Shown: positions 35,057-48,505 of the stretch, piece after piece
Layout: each line of letters opens with the position of its first letter
Position numbering within the stretch: the stretch's first letter is position 1
The notes under the pieces: generated by a model
Told to the model about the DNA's origin: nothing
The model's input: only the letters and a program-made list of their open reading frames with translations
Database searches by the model: none
Program-made: the position numbers and the translations under genes
Source: Nageia nagi
Taxonomy: Eukaryota; Pinophyta
Reading direction: 5' to 3'
Length of the DNA: 64,000 nucleotides
NCBI GenBank assembly: GCA_050084985.1
Contig: JBITNC010000001.1
Span: forward strand, 163,556,001-163,620,000

Positions 35057-35850
35057 TGAAACTTAATCTTGGTCCACCTTAGGTGGTTTCATTAAGTGTT
35101 TTATTATGTTGATCTTATATCATGTTATTGGTGCTTTCTTGATCCTTTATCATGCAATCTTATCATTTATTATGTTAGGTACCCCAACATTGATGCTTGT
35201 ATTCCTAAGAGAAAATTGGAGGATATCTTGCATATATAAGGGTAAGTATGATTGCAAGGGGGAGTTATCAAGATTTCATCTCGATAGTCAGTACCTAAAC
35301 TATTAGGTGTTTCTCAATGCCACCTATTAAGATTGGGATCTTATTATCATATGAGCATATTTGTTAATTAATTTTTCATAATTATATGTTAGGGTCTACT
35401 TTTAGATCATTTGCTATGCATTAGATTTTGGTTGCAAACTCCATTTTTTTTGGATACCTAGCATCCATGCTACTATATACATTAGCTTTACTTTTTGGGG
35501 CTAAATGTTTGCACTCTTGTGGATGTTCGTGCTGCTATTCTAGCATACTATACTCTATGGGGATTTGCACATCAAGATCACTATCTTTGATAAGCTTCTA
35601 TTTGCATATAATCTTTATCATTAGGTAAGGTTTACAAGTATTTATCTTTCACTTGATTCTAGTCTCAATAACATATTTTATTATCTTGATCCAATAATAT
35701 AAGATTTGTTATTCACTATCATATTTACATACATTTAAATGATTATTATTATTACCATTTATATTTGTTTATCTTGGTGTAAAGAATACATCATCTACAT
35801 GTGAATGTTTAATGTAGTTTTTACTTAGCTCATACTAGGGTCACTAAAAA
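35057..35850 (+). mobile_element. Gypsy LTR 1 of a three-LTR array
   Basis: About 790 bp, related over its length to 43192-43940 and, for the first 450 bp, to 36913-37365. Shared blocks include GGTCCACCTTAGGTGG, CATATATAAGGGTAAGTATGATTGCA, ACCTAAACTATTAGGTGTTT and CCACCTATT. The end is placed near GGGTCACTAAAAATACA and is approximate. No polypurine tract precedes it, which suits a 5' LTR. Confidence 0.65.
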
Positions 35851-35875
35851 TACATTTCTATATATAATGGATATA

Positions 35876-36912
35876 AATGTCATTTACAAAAATACAATTG
35901 ATCATTTGAAATGTATATGTGGGTCAGGAATCATGTGTTTCTTTATCAAAACTATTTTAAAATAATAAATTCTTGTTTGGCGTATGACAACCCTATGGGT
36001 TGGGGATTTAACATCTTGTTTTGGAATATGAAAACCCTATGGGTTGGGAATTTAGCATCTTGTTTGACTTTATGATTGTTATATATATTTACTGGGAAGA
36101 CATTGAAAAATTCCCATATTTTGGTATATTAAAATCCTTTTGGTTGGTCATTTAGCATCTTCTTGTTGGTTATATGACAACCCTTTAGGTTGGGCATTTG
36201 GCATCTTCTCTTTGGTAATATAAAAATCCTTTGGGTTGGGCATTTAGCACCTCCTCTTTGGTAATATGGAAACCATTTGGATTAGGCTTTGAGTAATCAA
36301 TATCTTTATTGGATGGGTTTAAACTAACTATCACTATGATTAATCTTTACAATTATATGTGTGCATCCATGAATGAGGTACTAGGTATTACTATGTCGAT
36401 TTTTATCTATGAATGGGATATTTGATGCTATCATGATGATGTATAAATATTATATTAATTTCATCCTTCCTCTTTATTGATATATCTTTTGAGATGAAAT
36501 GTTTGTGTATGAGTCCATGAATGGGATGCTTGGTTCTATTGTGATTATGTATATCCATGAATAGGGAATTAAGTGTTATCATGATGATATGATGCACTTA
36601 TGGTGATTATTTCTCTCATTACCATTACTATATCTTTAAGAGTTTTTATTATATATATATATATTTGAAAAGTGGTATTTTTTTCTCTCTTTTTTAGGTT
36701 ATTATTTTCTCTTGGTTATTCTTATTTATAACTATTCCATTTCATAATAAGGCAAAGAGGGGGTAGAAAATATCATCAACCTCTAATGATTGTATGAATT
36801 CACAAAAAAAACAAGTGTAAAATTTTTCTTTCCTTATTTTTTTTACTTCCTTAGCAAACATAATTACATTTCAAATTTCATTTCAATTCATTATATTTGG
36901 AAAGGGGGTATC
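35876..36912 (+). mobile_element. 3' non-coding region of gypsy element A
   Basis: The interior between LTR 1 and LTR 2 has no gag or pol, only the 3' region. Two repeat types occur. At 35971-36290 there are about six units of TATGACAACCCTATGGGTTGGGCATTTAGCATCTT type, period about 45-60. At 36360-36600 there are repeats of TCCATGAATGGGAT...ATCATGATGATGTAT. It ends in AAAGGGGGTATC, the polypurine tract for LTR 2. Closely related sequence precedes LTR 3. Confidence 0.65.
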
Positions 36913-37365
36913 TGTTGACACTTTATGGTCCACCCTTGGTACATCCTTATTAAGTGTTTCATTATGTTAACAAAATATTATATCATGCATGTTATATTAG
37001 TCCTTTCTCATGTAATCTCATCCTTTATAATGCTAGGTATCCCAACATCGATGCTTGCCTTCCTAAGTAGAAATGGGTAATTTCTCTTGCATATATAAAT
37101 GTAAGTATGATTACAAGGGAAGGCATCAAGATTTCATCTTGATAACTAGTACCTAAACTATCAGGTGTTTCTCAATGCTACCTATTGAGTTTGGGATCTT
37201 GTTATCACATGAGCATATATGTTATTCCATATTCTACAATTATATGTTTGGATCAACTTATCGATCTTCTTCTTTACATTAGATCTTGGTTGTGAACTCC
37301 ATTCATTGGGATACCTAGCATCCGTGTTGTTGTACATATCAACATTACTATTCAATGTTACTAAT
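36913..37365 (+). mobile_element. Gypsy LTR 2, truncated
   Basis: Starts TGTTGACACTTTATGGTCC after the polypurine tract and follows LTR 1 and LTR 3 up to about 37365. There the match stops and Gag-like sequence begins. About 340 bp of its 3' part is missing. Confidence 0.65.
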
Positions 37366-37380
37366 ATTTTCCTAGCCAAT

Positions 37381-37945
37381 ATATGAAGATATAAATGAGG
37401 TGGTTAAGGCCTTGTTTAAAAGGAATATAATTGAAAACCCACCAAAACATCAAATTCATCCTTCTTTCAAAGGAGGAATTCCAAGTGAGTGTAAATCAGA
37501 TCAATTATGTGAATATCATTAGTAGCATAGGCATATAACTAAGTATTGCATACCATTACTTCATAAGATCTAAGATTTGATTGATCAAGGAAAAGTGTCT
37601 TTTCCTCCACCAAATGAAAAGAAGTATCCAAAGACTAAAAAGGAAGCAAAGGATAAGTTAAAGATGTTACAAGGACTTCAACATGAATATAATAGTAATA
37701 TGGGGATCTTCATAAATACTTTTGTAGAGTTTGTTAAGGAAAAAGATAAAGAATCAACCATCAAATTTGTAAGTGGTTTTCAATATAAGAAACAAAAAGA
37801 TAAAAATATTCCAAATGTTGTTATTACTCTTATCATCGTTAAAAAATTGTGTTCTTTGGTTTATTTGTTTATTTTCATTTTCCTGGTGTTGGCGTTAGCC
37901 ATAACATCCATGCTAGGGTTTCTTTTTTGTTATTATGTTCTTTGA
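37381..37945 (+). pseudogene. Gypsy Gag zinc-knuckle fragment
   Basis: The reading from 37385 gives YEDINEVVKALFKRNIIENP, then a decayed CX2H-type knuckle (CEYH..HRHITKYC) and DLIDQGKVSFPPPNEKK. This is the usual end of a gypsy Gag of the kind that carries a CEYH..GH....C motif. Two stops interrupt the knuckle. The open frame from 37577 runs on into a hydrophobic tail that is probably read-through of non-coding DNA. It is the plus-strand counterpart of the knuckle at 666-870. Confidence 0.6.
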
Positions 37946-40400
37946 TTATTTTTAGTAATATTATATACTTTTTTGTTTGTTGGTTTTATTATCCTTATTG
38001 CTTGTATGTGTCATCCTAGTGTTAGTGATATCCTTAGCATTTGTGCTAGCCTTTTTACCCTTATTTGAAAAATGATTAGTTTGTTGATATTGAAATCACA
38101 TGAATGATCTTGATTCTTTGCATCTTATATAGTTTTGACATTCTTTATTAAGAAAAACTTATTATTATAGGTTTTGATAACTTTTTTTGATCGGTTGAAC
38201 ATAAATTTTCTACCTTATGGATTTTATTTTTTTCTCATATTTTTGGAGAATGCAATATTTGGTGTTAGGAGCATATTGCCTTGTTTCTTTTAGGTATATC
38301 ATGCCAACATTGGTGTTGGTATCATTAGATTATTTCTTACATAGTATTAGCTTTATAAGTTATGTATGGTCAATTGGATATATTCAGTATGAAATAATGA
38401 AACTTAGGCATGTTTGATCATTCTTTGCATTTAGGTCCAAATGTGATGAAATTTGGTTTGCTTGAATAACTTAAGTGTATTTGTCAAAATTTCATAATTA
38501 TTGGGATTTACTTGCATTCCTCAATCTATGGGTTAAAAAGTTTACTGCCTTATATATTCATAAAACCAATGTTGTAACTGGTCTTTGTTAGGATTTTTTT
38601 TTAAATGTGACTTGTGTTATATTTGAGTGTATAATTGCAATTCATTTGCTATTAATTACCATTAGGCATACACAATTAAATTTCATTTATACCTAAGAGT
38701 TATTATCAAATATATAAAAATAAACATGCATTATTGAATTCTAAAAAGGAATACTTATATTAATATGTAAAAAAATGTACAATGTCATATGTATCCATAG
38801 TCATAAAATAAGTACAAAAGGATGATCATTCTTTCCTAACACTAGCATGGCTAGTGGTCCCCTTATCACTCCTAAATGACCTAGATCTTGACCTAGTCAT
38901 GGATAGGCTAGGCCTCTTTAGTATAATATGCTCCTTTAATACCACAAAATATGATTGTAGATATCCCTTTTCATTGAGAATCCCTTGAATTTGCTTGCTA
39001 TGATCTAATACCCTATCCATCATGCCAAGAAATTATTTGTTTCCTTGCGTCTCTTGCATTTATTTGATTGTTTATTATGATTGCTCCAAAGTAGTCAATC
39101 TTATCTTCAACTCTTTTAATTATTTATCTTTTATTTATACCATAATCATAAGTTTTATGATTTCATCTTCTTTATTTCTTTTCTCTACTTTTTTTGCTTC
39201 CAAATCTAATTTCATTTGAGCTATGATAAAAGTAAAAAAAATGTTAGTATGGTTGCATGGATACATTGTGAAACTAACTTGCAGGTATAAGTGTGTGTCT
39301 TACCAAGTTCATTCTTTAGCTATTGATGAGTCTATCAGATAAGGATAGTAATAGGTGGCTCATTGGTGCCATCCTCTTCTTCATTCCCCTGGTCCATCTC
39401 CACTTGTGTGTCTAATGGTAGTTATTGAAGTTATTCTTCATCATCATTAGGTATGTAAACATAGGGTGGATCATCCCTTATTCCTCCTCACCTTCTTCTT
39501 CTTCATCCCCTTCACTCCCACCTTCAAAAACCTCTAGTAGGTCCTACAGGGTGTATTTACCATTTTCCTCTGGCCTATATCCTACCCACTAATCTATGTA
39601 GTCATGCTTAAACTATGGTCCATCATTTGTATCACTGGCCTCCTCATCACTATCTCTACCCAACCCATCATCATATGGTGGCTCCTAATCTTCTTTCCAT
39701 TTGGTTAATACTTAATAAATCATGGGGTAATGTGTCCTATGCCTCCTTGTGTGTACCACTAACCTACATATGAGTACCACTACTTGTCTCTTGGTAAATT
39801 TTACCATCATACAATCAGGTCTATATGGATCTATGAAGGTCTTCCTTGTTTCAAGATAACATGGTACTCTTTTCCATCCTAACTCTCCTATTGGTTCATT
39901 ATCCCAATAGGGTAGGGATGCATAGGGTCTATAGATAATGTCACTTGCAAAAATTTCAAATATTATATGTTAGTTCATGATTTGATATTAGATACATTTA
40001 AAAAAAATAACTAACTATTTGTAAGTAACTCATACCATCCTCTAGGTTATCCACCACCTTTAGCCATGTATTTACCCCTTTGTGCTGATAAGTGAGCTTT
40101 CCATTATTGTCCCATATGAACCATAGGATAAGCTAAAACCCTTAGTATTAATAGCTCTTTAGGTTTAAATACAAAAATATGTTTATAATATTTACACTAT
40201 AATACAAAATAATGTGCCACTCTCTTTCCATCATTTTGAATCATTATGAAGTTGTGTAAGTCATGGTATAGTTATTCTAGAATGTAGGGTTCACATGCAA
40301 ACCTCCCATCCAAACACATCTCATGGACCACATGAATGAACCCAATCGGAAATATCTTATGGTTTTTGTATGGGTACATAATACTATCAATGTAGGCTAC
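37946..40400. other. Decayed transposon-derived sequence
   Basis: No intact gene. Minus-strand readings with partial coding character occur near 38830-39020 and 39340-39960 (for example PPYVYIPNDDEE and LDTQVEMDQGNEEEDG), so the mobile-domain-like element at 40430 may extend here. The plus strand near 37880-38320 carries repeated words of the type TGTTGGTGTTGGTATC and TGCTAGCC. Confidence 0.4.
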
Positions 40401-40429
40401 TATGATAAGTCAAACTCACCTTTTCCTAT

Positions 40430-40830
40430 TTAACTTCCTTTGAAATGATCGATGAAGTTAGGCCCCTTCTTACCTTCATGATACTCATCGATCCCCATGA
40501 GCCATGTAGGTAATTCACCCTTTAATATTTGGGTCATACCCTCTTGAATGAATTTTGTTATCCCTTTCATTGAAATATGAATAATCTTTTGAATACCCTT
40601 TGTAATAACGATCACCTCTCATGTAGGGAAAAGGAATGTATTGGTGGTTTCAGAACACCTCTCCATCAGGGCCATAAGCATGTATCTATACACCCATACA
40701 TATGGGCCTTGTAGAAGGTACCTCATACCCACATGATTAAGGAGGCCAATCTCTTCCATGGTCATCTTGGTATACCAACTCTAGGCCTTTATCCAACTCT
40801 TTGATTTGAGCTTCGGATCCATGAGAAACT
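40430..40830 (-). pseudogene. Plant-mobile-domain-like fragment
   Basis: One minus-strand frame, with a stop at the conserved Pro-Gly turn and one further upstream, reads IGLLNHVGMRYLLQGPYVWV, YRYMLMALMERCSETTNTFL, FPT*EVIVITKGI and then a segment containing PTWLMGIDEYHEGKKGPNFI. The pattern of aromatic/Leu helix, RW-like motif, TNTF, P-GE and I(T/V)I resembles the plant mobile domain found in transposon-derived proteins. Assignment is by pattern only. Preceding sequence up to about 40973 has an intron-like or frameshifted look. Confidence 0.4.
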
Positions 40831-40973
40831 TGCGATACTGCAACAACACAAAAGTAGGTATGTGTTAATTTCATATTATGTAATTTTGTAAATTTAAAAA
40901 GAAATTTTTTTTGTTTGAAATTATACAAACACATGTGACATATTATACCCATGAAAAATACCATATTGCACAT

Positions 40974-42080
40974 GTCTTTTGTTTGCTACATTAGCTCTAC
41001 CACATATGCTAGTGCCTACGTGGGGCTCTTTTAGTCCCTTCCCCTTAAAAATTGTGGGAAACTAATGAAAAATTTAAATAAAAAAAATTATGCTATTAAC
41101 AAACAACCATCACATATGACATAAAAAATATAATTACCTAGCTCCTATTACTAAAACCCTAAGGTTGCAAAATAAAAATATAGGCAAATTATTACAACTA
41201 TATGGTTATATCTCTCAAAACATAAATATACAAGCTTAGGGGACTTACAACATATGTAGACACCTTGTTTTTGTGGAGAAGGTAGACACAATGGATGTAG
41301 TTACTAGTGATCTTAATATTGGTATAACTAAAATGATCTCAATAACTATTGAGGGAAATCAAAAATTGAATGACACCATAAATTTACCAAGTGCACCTCC
41401 AACAGTTACTCAAACCTTAAAACTACAACTCTTCCTCTCTTGGACTAGAGCATAGATTGATACATTTGAATGTGGTAAATGAACCATGGTTTTCCATATT
41501 TATGATGAAATTAGGACATAATTTTTTAGACTATATAAAAAATTTATGGATAACATTGACAAAAATATTAAAGTCCTTAGAACTCAAAATATACATTATA
41601 ATAGAAACCTATTGTATGAATATACAAAGTGCATTTATAGTAAAACTTTGTATGAATGTTCTAGGTAGCATCAATGTTGATGCCAACATCAATGGACATC
41701 TATGCTAGCATTCATGAGTTATTTTTTAGACATGGGTTTTAGATTGGTATTGCTTGAGATGAGAATGATTTGAAAAATATTATAAAATGAGATATAGGAT
41801 AATCATCATATGTTGGTAATAGGGAACTAGAATTTCAATTTCAAAGTAAGGTCATTTAGGGAATGTTTTAGAATTATATGGTTGAGTTATCAGTTCAAAA
41901 TATTATACAAACAACAAATGGAATGATTTCAGTTAAAAATGTTCAGTTCCAACATGATTGAGAATAAGATGAGAAGTGCTAGTGTGGAAGGAAGCACCAA
42001 TGTTAGGGCATATATTTAATTGTCATCTTTGAATCACTTTAATTGGACTTGGGGGCATGCCCTCACACATATATCAAGAA
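40974..42080. other. AT-rich spacer
   Basis: Short plus-strand frames at 41273-41455 and 41457-41708 have no recognisable motif. Words such as GCATCAATGTTGATGCCAACATCAATGG (41669-41696, partly self-complementary) recur in related form near the gypsy LTRs. Confidence 0.35.
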
Positions 42081-43191
42081 AATTAATCTTTTATGAATTT
42101 GATTTTCCCTACGTGTACATTGATATGAACATGATATATTTAAAAAAGTGCTTATTTATTTGAGAAATTTGAAATCATTTGATATTTGAAAATATAAAAT
42201 TCTTATTTGGAATATGACAACCCTATGGGTTGGGTATTAAGCATCTTGTTTGGGAATATGAAAACCATATGGGTTAGGTATTTATCATCTTTTTTAGGAA
42301 TATGACAACCCTATGGGTTGGGCATTTAGCATCTTGTTTGGCTTTATGATTGTTGTATGTCTTTAGTAGGAAGATATTGATAAAATTTCATATTTTGGTA
42401 TATTATAACACTTTAGGCTAGGCATTTAGCCTTCTCTTTGGTAATATGATAAAACTTTGGGTTAGGAATTTAATCACTTTATCTTATGATACATCCATGA
42501 ATGGGGCATCTTTTTCTACCATGATGATGTACACCTATGAATAGGGAAACTTTTTTCTTCCATGATGGTGTGACCTTAATTTTCTTTCATTATCTTTTTT
42601 GGTTAGGTTTGAACTAACCATCACTCTTATTACTCTTTATGATTATATGTGTGCATACATGAATGAGGTGTTATGTATTACTATGATGATTTTTATCTAT
42701 GATTAGGATATTTGGTACTATCATGATGATGTATACATATTATATTAATTTCATCCTTGCTCCTTATTGCTTTGAGATGAAATATTTGTGTATGAGTCCA
42801 TGAATGGAATTATTGGTTCTATTGTGATGATTTATATCCATGTATAGTGAATTGAGTATTACCATGATATCAAGCACGTATGGTGATTATTGTTCTCATT
42901 ATCATAGCTATATCTTTAAGAGTTTTTATCACATATATGTTTGGAAGGCGCTTTTCTTTATCTCTCTTTTTCAGGTTATTCTTGATTCTTGGTTGTTTTC
43001 ATTCCATGAGAACCATTCCATTTCATAATCAAGGAAAAGAGAGGCCAACAAATATCATCAACCTTTGATGATCGGATGGCTTAAAAATAAAATCAGGGAA
43101 GTATCAATTTTTTTCTTTCCTTATTTTTTATGTTTCCTTTACAAACACAATTACATTTCAATTCATTATATTTTCAAATGGGGGGATTTTT
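42080..43191 (+). mobile_element. 3' non-coding region of gypsy element B
   Basis: Second copy of the repeat-rich 3' region, matching 35876-36912: ACAACCCTATGGGTTGGG units at 42201-42480, then CATGAATGGGGCATC and TATCATGATGATGTAT units at 42490-42870. It ends in AAATGGGGGGATT before LTR 3. Coding parts of this element are missing except for the Gag fragment at 37.4 kb. Confidence 0.65.
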
Positions 43192-43940
43192 TGATACTTA
43201 ATTTTGATCCACCTTAGATGGTATCATTAAATATTTTATTATACTAATATTATATAAAATTATTGGTGCTTTCTTGGTTCTTTCTCATGCAATATTATCT
43301 TTTATTGTGTTAGGTACCCTAACATCGATGCTTATATTCCTAACAGGAAATTGGAGGATATGTTGCATATATAAGGGTAAGTATGATTGCATGGTAAATT
43401 TATCAAGATTTCATTTCTATATTCGATACCTAAACTATTATGTGTTTATCAATACCACCTATTGAGATTAGGATCTTGTTATCACATGAGCATATATGTT
43501 ATTTCATCTTCCATAATTATATGTTTGGCTCAACTTATCAATCATATATTGTGTATTGTATCTTGGTTGTGAACTCCACTTATTTGGATGCCTAATGTCC
43601 ACACTATCGTATGTATTATCATTATTGTTCGAGTCTTAGCATCCATGCTCTTATGGGTGTTTGCACCACTATTCCAAACTGATATGCTTTGTAGGGATTT
43701 GCACATCAATATCACTATCTTCAATAAGTTCCTATCTATATATAATATTTTTCATTATGTAAATTTTATAGGTATTTATCTTTTACTTGATCCTATTCTT
43801 AATAGCACATTTTTTTATCTTAATCCAATAATATAAAATCTATTATTCACTCTCATATTTATTTACATTTTGATTATTGTTGATGTTACTATAGTTTCTA
43901 CTTAGCTCATGGTATGGATCACTAAAAATATTCAACAACA
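43192..43940 (+). mobile_element. Gypsy LTR 3 of the array
   Basis: About 750 bp, related to LTR 1 along its length (GATCCACCTTAGATGG, CATATATAAGGGTAAGTATG, GATTTGCACATCAATATCAC, TCCAATAATATAAAATCTATTATTCACTCTCAT). The right end is placed near GGATCACTAAAAATATTCAACA and is uncertain by some tens of bases. Confidence 0.65.
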
Positions 43941-46300
43941 ACAATGTCAAAGGTATTATTTCTCAATAATCAATCTTGCACATGATCATATTTTACAAAT
44001 TGTACTCCATAATCACTTATCCATACTCCATTTGAGGAGTATTTACTGATACTAATTATCTCACATAGATGATTATACCATACAAATATATTAGCTATCT
44101 CAACACATGTTATTACATAAAATATAGTCATGAAATGACTAATTAAATATGAAACCTTACATATATCATCACTCTTTACTATTTTTGTATATTCCTCTTT
44201 CAAAGGAATTTTAAACACATTATACAAGTAATCAACATTTTGTTTTACTTGAGTTCAAAATACCAAAGCTACCCACCATTGTGTTCACTTGTAAGATACC
44301 AATTTTTTTTTTTTTTTTTCATTTCATACATAAATAATAAGATAATAATAATAGAAAAATACATAATAATAGTTTCTACAATCAACCTATATATGCAAAG
44401 CAATGAAATGTGGCAAATTCACTCCATTGAATCTTAATGGAAGTTACTTATGAAATTTGACCTTCATCATTATCCATCATTAATGATTTAAGAGAGTAGT
44501 CCTTTCATTATCTACCAATGACCTCTTTATGGGCCTTTTAAGTCCTTCCTACATCCATGATAGGTTTAAGGATAATCATGCTCAATATATTGGTATCCCT
44601 ATGTAATATAAGATCCTCAACCTCTTCCTCCATGGTCTAAGCATTTATTTATGGTATGCTTATCCTATTCATGGCCATATTGGTTGTAAATTTTCCACTT
44701 TTCCTAAGGATTCTTAGCTTCTTATTATGAAAAATTATTTTATAGGAGAATCCTTAAGTTATGCTTCAAGATGGATCATATCAAATCTTGACAGAGACTT
44801 GTTTAACAGCTTTCCACTTAGTTATAAATCTTTATCTTTTTATAATTGATAAGTTTTAATACAATAGATATATTTACTTTCATGTCTATCTTTCAACGAA
44901 AGAATCCAATCCCTAAAGAGTTATGATTTGGATAGTTATAACTTTAACTATTCTTTCTTCTATTATATGCATAAGTTTCATATAAATTGGAGATTGGTCT
45001 TGTTCTTTTTTAAGTTGCATTTATAATGTATGTTCTCAAATAGCATATGGATAGGTCTTATGTTCCTTAATAAAATTGTAAAAGAATGCATCTTTTATGA
45101 TCATGCACTTATTTATTATAAGCATATCACACCATTTCATATAGATTATATTCTATGCATTTTTATTTGCACATGCATCCTGAGCAATATAAACACATTA
45201 CAAGTTTATGAAACTTTTTTTCTCATAGTGATTACAATATTAAGCATTTTATCTTACAATATTAGAAAAGCTTGAGTTTACAAAATTGTGTCATCCATTC
45301 ATTTTTAACTAAGGTGTGATGTGTCTCTCCTACTGTATTCATTCAACATTTATAGTTTATAATAATATTCTAACTAGTTGATTTTAACATACATTATCTT
45401 ATACATAAATTGAAATTCAGCATTCCATTTCGCATATTGTTCATTAATATGTTTCCAAAATATAATATCCAACATATCATAGTAAATAAATAGTTCTAAC
45501 ATTCATATTGAATACATAAGTCAATTATACAACAAGCTTCTCAAGATACAAATATATATGAAATGTCTTATATTGATACTAAATATCATTAAGTCAAGAT
45601 AATGATTTCATCTATCAACTATAAGTAGTAAGCCCTTTCAAAAATAACTAGTAAGTACTTTAGATAGGTGAACTACATAGTGGCTTCAAGAGGTATCTCA
45701 AAAACTCTACTAATATAGGTGTAGTAAGATATTACTTCTACTGTATTGGTACATTATTCTTGAATGATACTTATCCATAGAAATAGAAATCCTATACACA
45801 AAACTTACATCTAGATAAAATTTAGATATTTAACATTGTATAAGAAATTAGATATAAATAGACTCATTAGACTAAATTTAGAGTCAAGAAAATCTCTACA
45901 AGATAACCTAGTTTCCTCCTAACCATGAAATAGAGTGTTGATATCATTATGTACTCTCTATTCCCCTCCCTTAAAGATCAAGAAAATAGGAAAAACTCTT
46001 ATATGTATCAACCATAATGCAATGCAATTCATGCCCATAAGTGCATTAACCCATGCAATCATTCATCTTACCCACATCCTATGCATTTTATTTCACATGC
46101 ATTCATTCAATAGAAAGATGGATTTAACATGGATGATCTTTCCATGATGAAGATCAAGTTAGTTATTCTCTTTGAATATAATGTCATTTTATGTTCTCCA
46201 CATTTATCATGAGTTGTTGGATATGTTTTGAGCATTTTCATAGGTTACAAGATATTACAAGGTATTTTATGCTTCTTTTCGCAATTTGGGATCATGTTTT
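43941..46300. other. AT-rich intergenic sequence
   Basis: Nothing gene-like is supported. There is an uninterrupted poly-T run at about 44307-44329. Short ORFs here are AT-driven and hydrophobic without motifs. Confidence 0.4.
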
Positions 46301-46760
46301 TTATTTCATGTGTTGATGTGGCCCGAGGAAAGCATTACCATAGTTTGGGAGTTTAATTACTAACATCATCATCTTTGTGGCATGATGTTGGGTTTACTTA
46401 AGTGTGATATAATCATTGCTAACATCATTAAATTCATGATGCAACATTAGGTTTTCGATGCACAACATGCTCATTATTGACATCATTAGCTTTGTAGCCC
46501 AACATTAGGTTTTCTGGTGCATGACTTCTTGTTGTTGATTTTATCAGCTTCATGGAGAAACATAGGTTTACCAAAGTATGAATAAATCCTTTCTAATTTC
46601 ATCAACCTTACAAATCATAAATGGGTTTACTAGAGTGAAAATAACTTCTTGCTAACATTATCAACTTCAAGATGTGGCATTCTAGCCTTCCATTCATGAT
46701 GCAACATTTTGACCTTGCATTCATAATGCAATTTTTTGACCTTGCATAAAGTTGAACATA
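46300..46760. repeat. Degenerate tandem repeats, ~70 bp
   Basis: Five or six diverged copies of a unit containing GATGCAACATTAGGTTTTC and TAACATCAT(C/T)A. Later units shorten to CATTCATGATGCAACATTTTGACCTTG. There is no coding potential. Confidence 0.55.
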
Positions 46761-47708
46761 CATTAATATTTTTTCTCTCTACATTTTATTCTACAAGATT
46801 GTTATTATAAACCCTTTTATTTTCTATTACAAACCCACATTATCAAAAGTAGGAGGTATTAACAAGGTTCTTGTTTATAGTATTTCTAGTTTTGATTTAA
46901 ATCATCTACATCTAAACTTTGTAATGATAAAAATAGCTTATTGTCACATTTATTTTTATATGTAGATAAATTGAAATATAAATGCACCTTATACACACTA
47001 CTTGTTGCAACCAAAGAGTTTCAAAAATTGATACAATCCAAATGCCCTAATTTGAAAAACATTATAATTATTGAATATATTTATAAATGATAGATAATAC
47101 AGAGAGAAGCATGTATCTAGTGTTGTAGTAGAACTAGAATAGGATACTATTCATACCATTTGTTTATAGGGAATGGAATAACCTGGTAACAAAGTAATAT
47201 TGAACACTCTAAGATTTAGATAACCTCAACCACTTCATTCCTCTCTGACCATCACCTAAGACCTAGATGCAAGTCTCTATTTATAACATTATTCATCAAT
47301 CCTAGGAGGCCATAAAAGATAATAGGTTACCAAATATAAAAATATTTCTATTCAATTGAATGATGAAGGAACCCATACTTACTTTAAATAAACTCAAATT
47401 CCTTCCTAAATGAGGGTGCAAAGCATAAAATGAGATAATCCATATGATGAGGATCTGTGGTAGTCCTAACCATAATTTTCCCAGCTTTATAAGCCATAAT
47501 CCTTGATGATGGGGCATACTCAGCTCCTAGAAATCATTCCATGGCATCCAAACTCTCTCAAATCGACCATCATTACAAAGTGAGGGGCTCAAACCAAATA
47601 GAGGCCATGACATTATCCCTAAATTTTCCTCATAATAAGTTTCTAATATCCTAAATAAAATTGAGATTCATTCCATCATGGAGGGTGAGGATTAAGCTCT
47701 TAGCATAT
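46761..47708. other. AT-rich spacer
   Basis: No supported gene. The minus-strand frame at 47302-47517 has no recognisable motif. Confidence 0.35.
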
Positions 47709-48505
47709 TGTTGATATGTGTTTTGGTAAACCTAGGGTTTTGGACTAATTGAAATAACTACACATAAACATTTAAATATGTAATAAATAAGCTATTTAAC
47801 TTAAATAAACATTTATGATAATAATAAATAATGGAATAGAGTATAGCAATAGTGTAATGATATAACTAAAGTTCTATCAAATCAAGATAACAAAATGAAA
47901 ACACACACTAAAGAGATGAAATCAAGTGTAAGATAAATACCTATGTATCCTTACTTATGATGGAGGTGAGTATATATAGAATGAACTTGTCAAAGATAAG
48001 TAACCTTAATGTGTGAACCCAATGATCAATAATAGCAAGAATCTTAGTGTGAGTGTTAGGTCTCAAGAGGTCAGCATGGGTGGGCATGCAAGTGTAAAAA
48101 CTAGCAATTTAGTGGAATGAGGTTCACCACCAAATATCGGTAACAACAATGATATTGAAAAGATGAGCCAAACATATGATCATAGAAATGGATGATAGAT
48201 ATGATCAAGTGGTAATAAGATTCCAATCTTAATAGGTGGAATTTAGAAACAACTAAGAGTAGGGTACCAAATATCAAGGTGTAATCTTGATCATGCCTCT
48301 TAAGGTTAGAGATACTTACATTATATGCATATGATATTCCATCAATTGACCCCTTGTAATAAGGTTGAATTCATCCTGATTTACCTAATATAAAAATAAG
48401 AATACAACCTTAGAAGTATGCGGTAATAAGGTAAAATATGATTAAATATGTTTATAATGTTACACCTAAGTGGGGCCACCTTAGAGGGACCAAATTTAGG
48501 TGTCA
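47709..48505 (-). mobile_element. 3' LTR of minus-strand gypsy element C
   Basis: 797 bp. On the minus strand it starts TGACACCTAAATTTGGTCC right after a purine-rich tract (GCAAAGGGGAACATTTAT) and ends ACATATCAACA. It shares the block CCAATCTTAATAGGTGG with the LTR at 3053-3781 and, in complement, with LTRs 1-3. Integrase lies at higher coordinates, so this is the 3' LTR. Confidence 0.65.

Noticed and set aside
37800-37945. Membrane-segment-like tail of the ORF at 37577
   Set aside because: Hydrophobicity comes from T-rich non-coding DNA after the Gag fragment; no coding evidence beyond about 37790.
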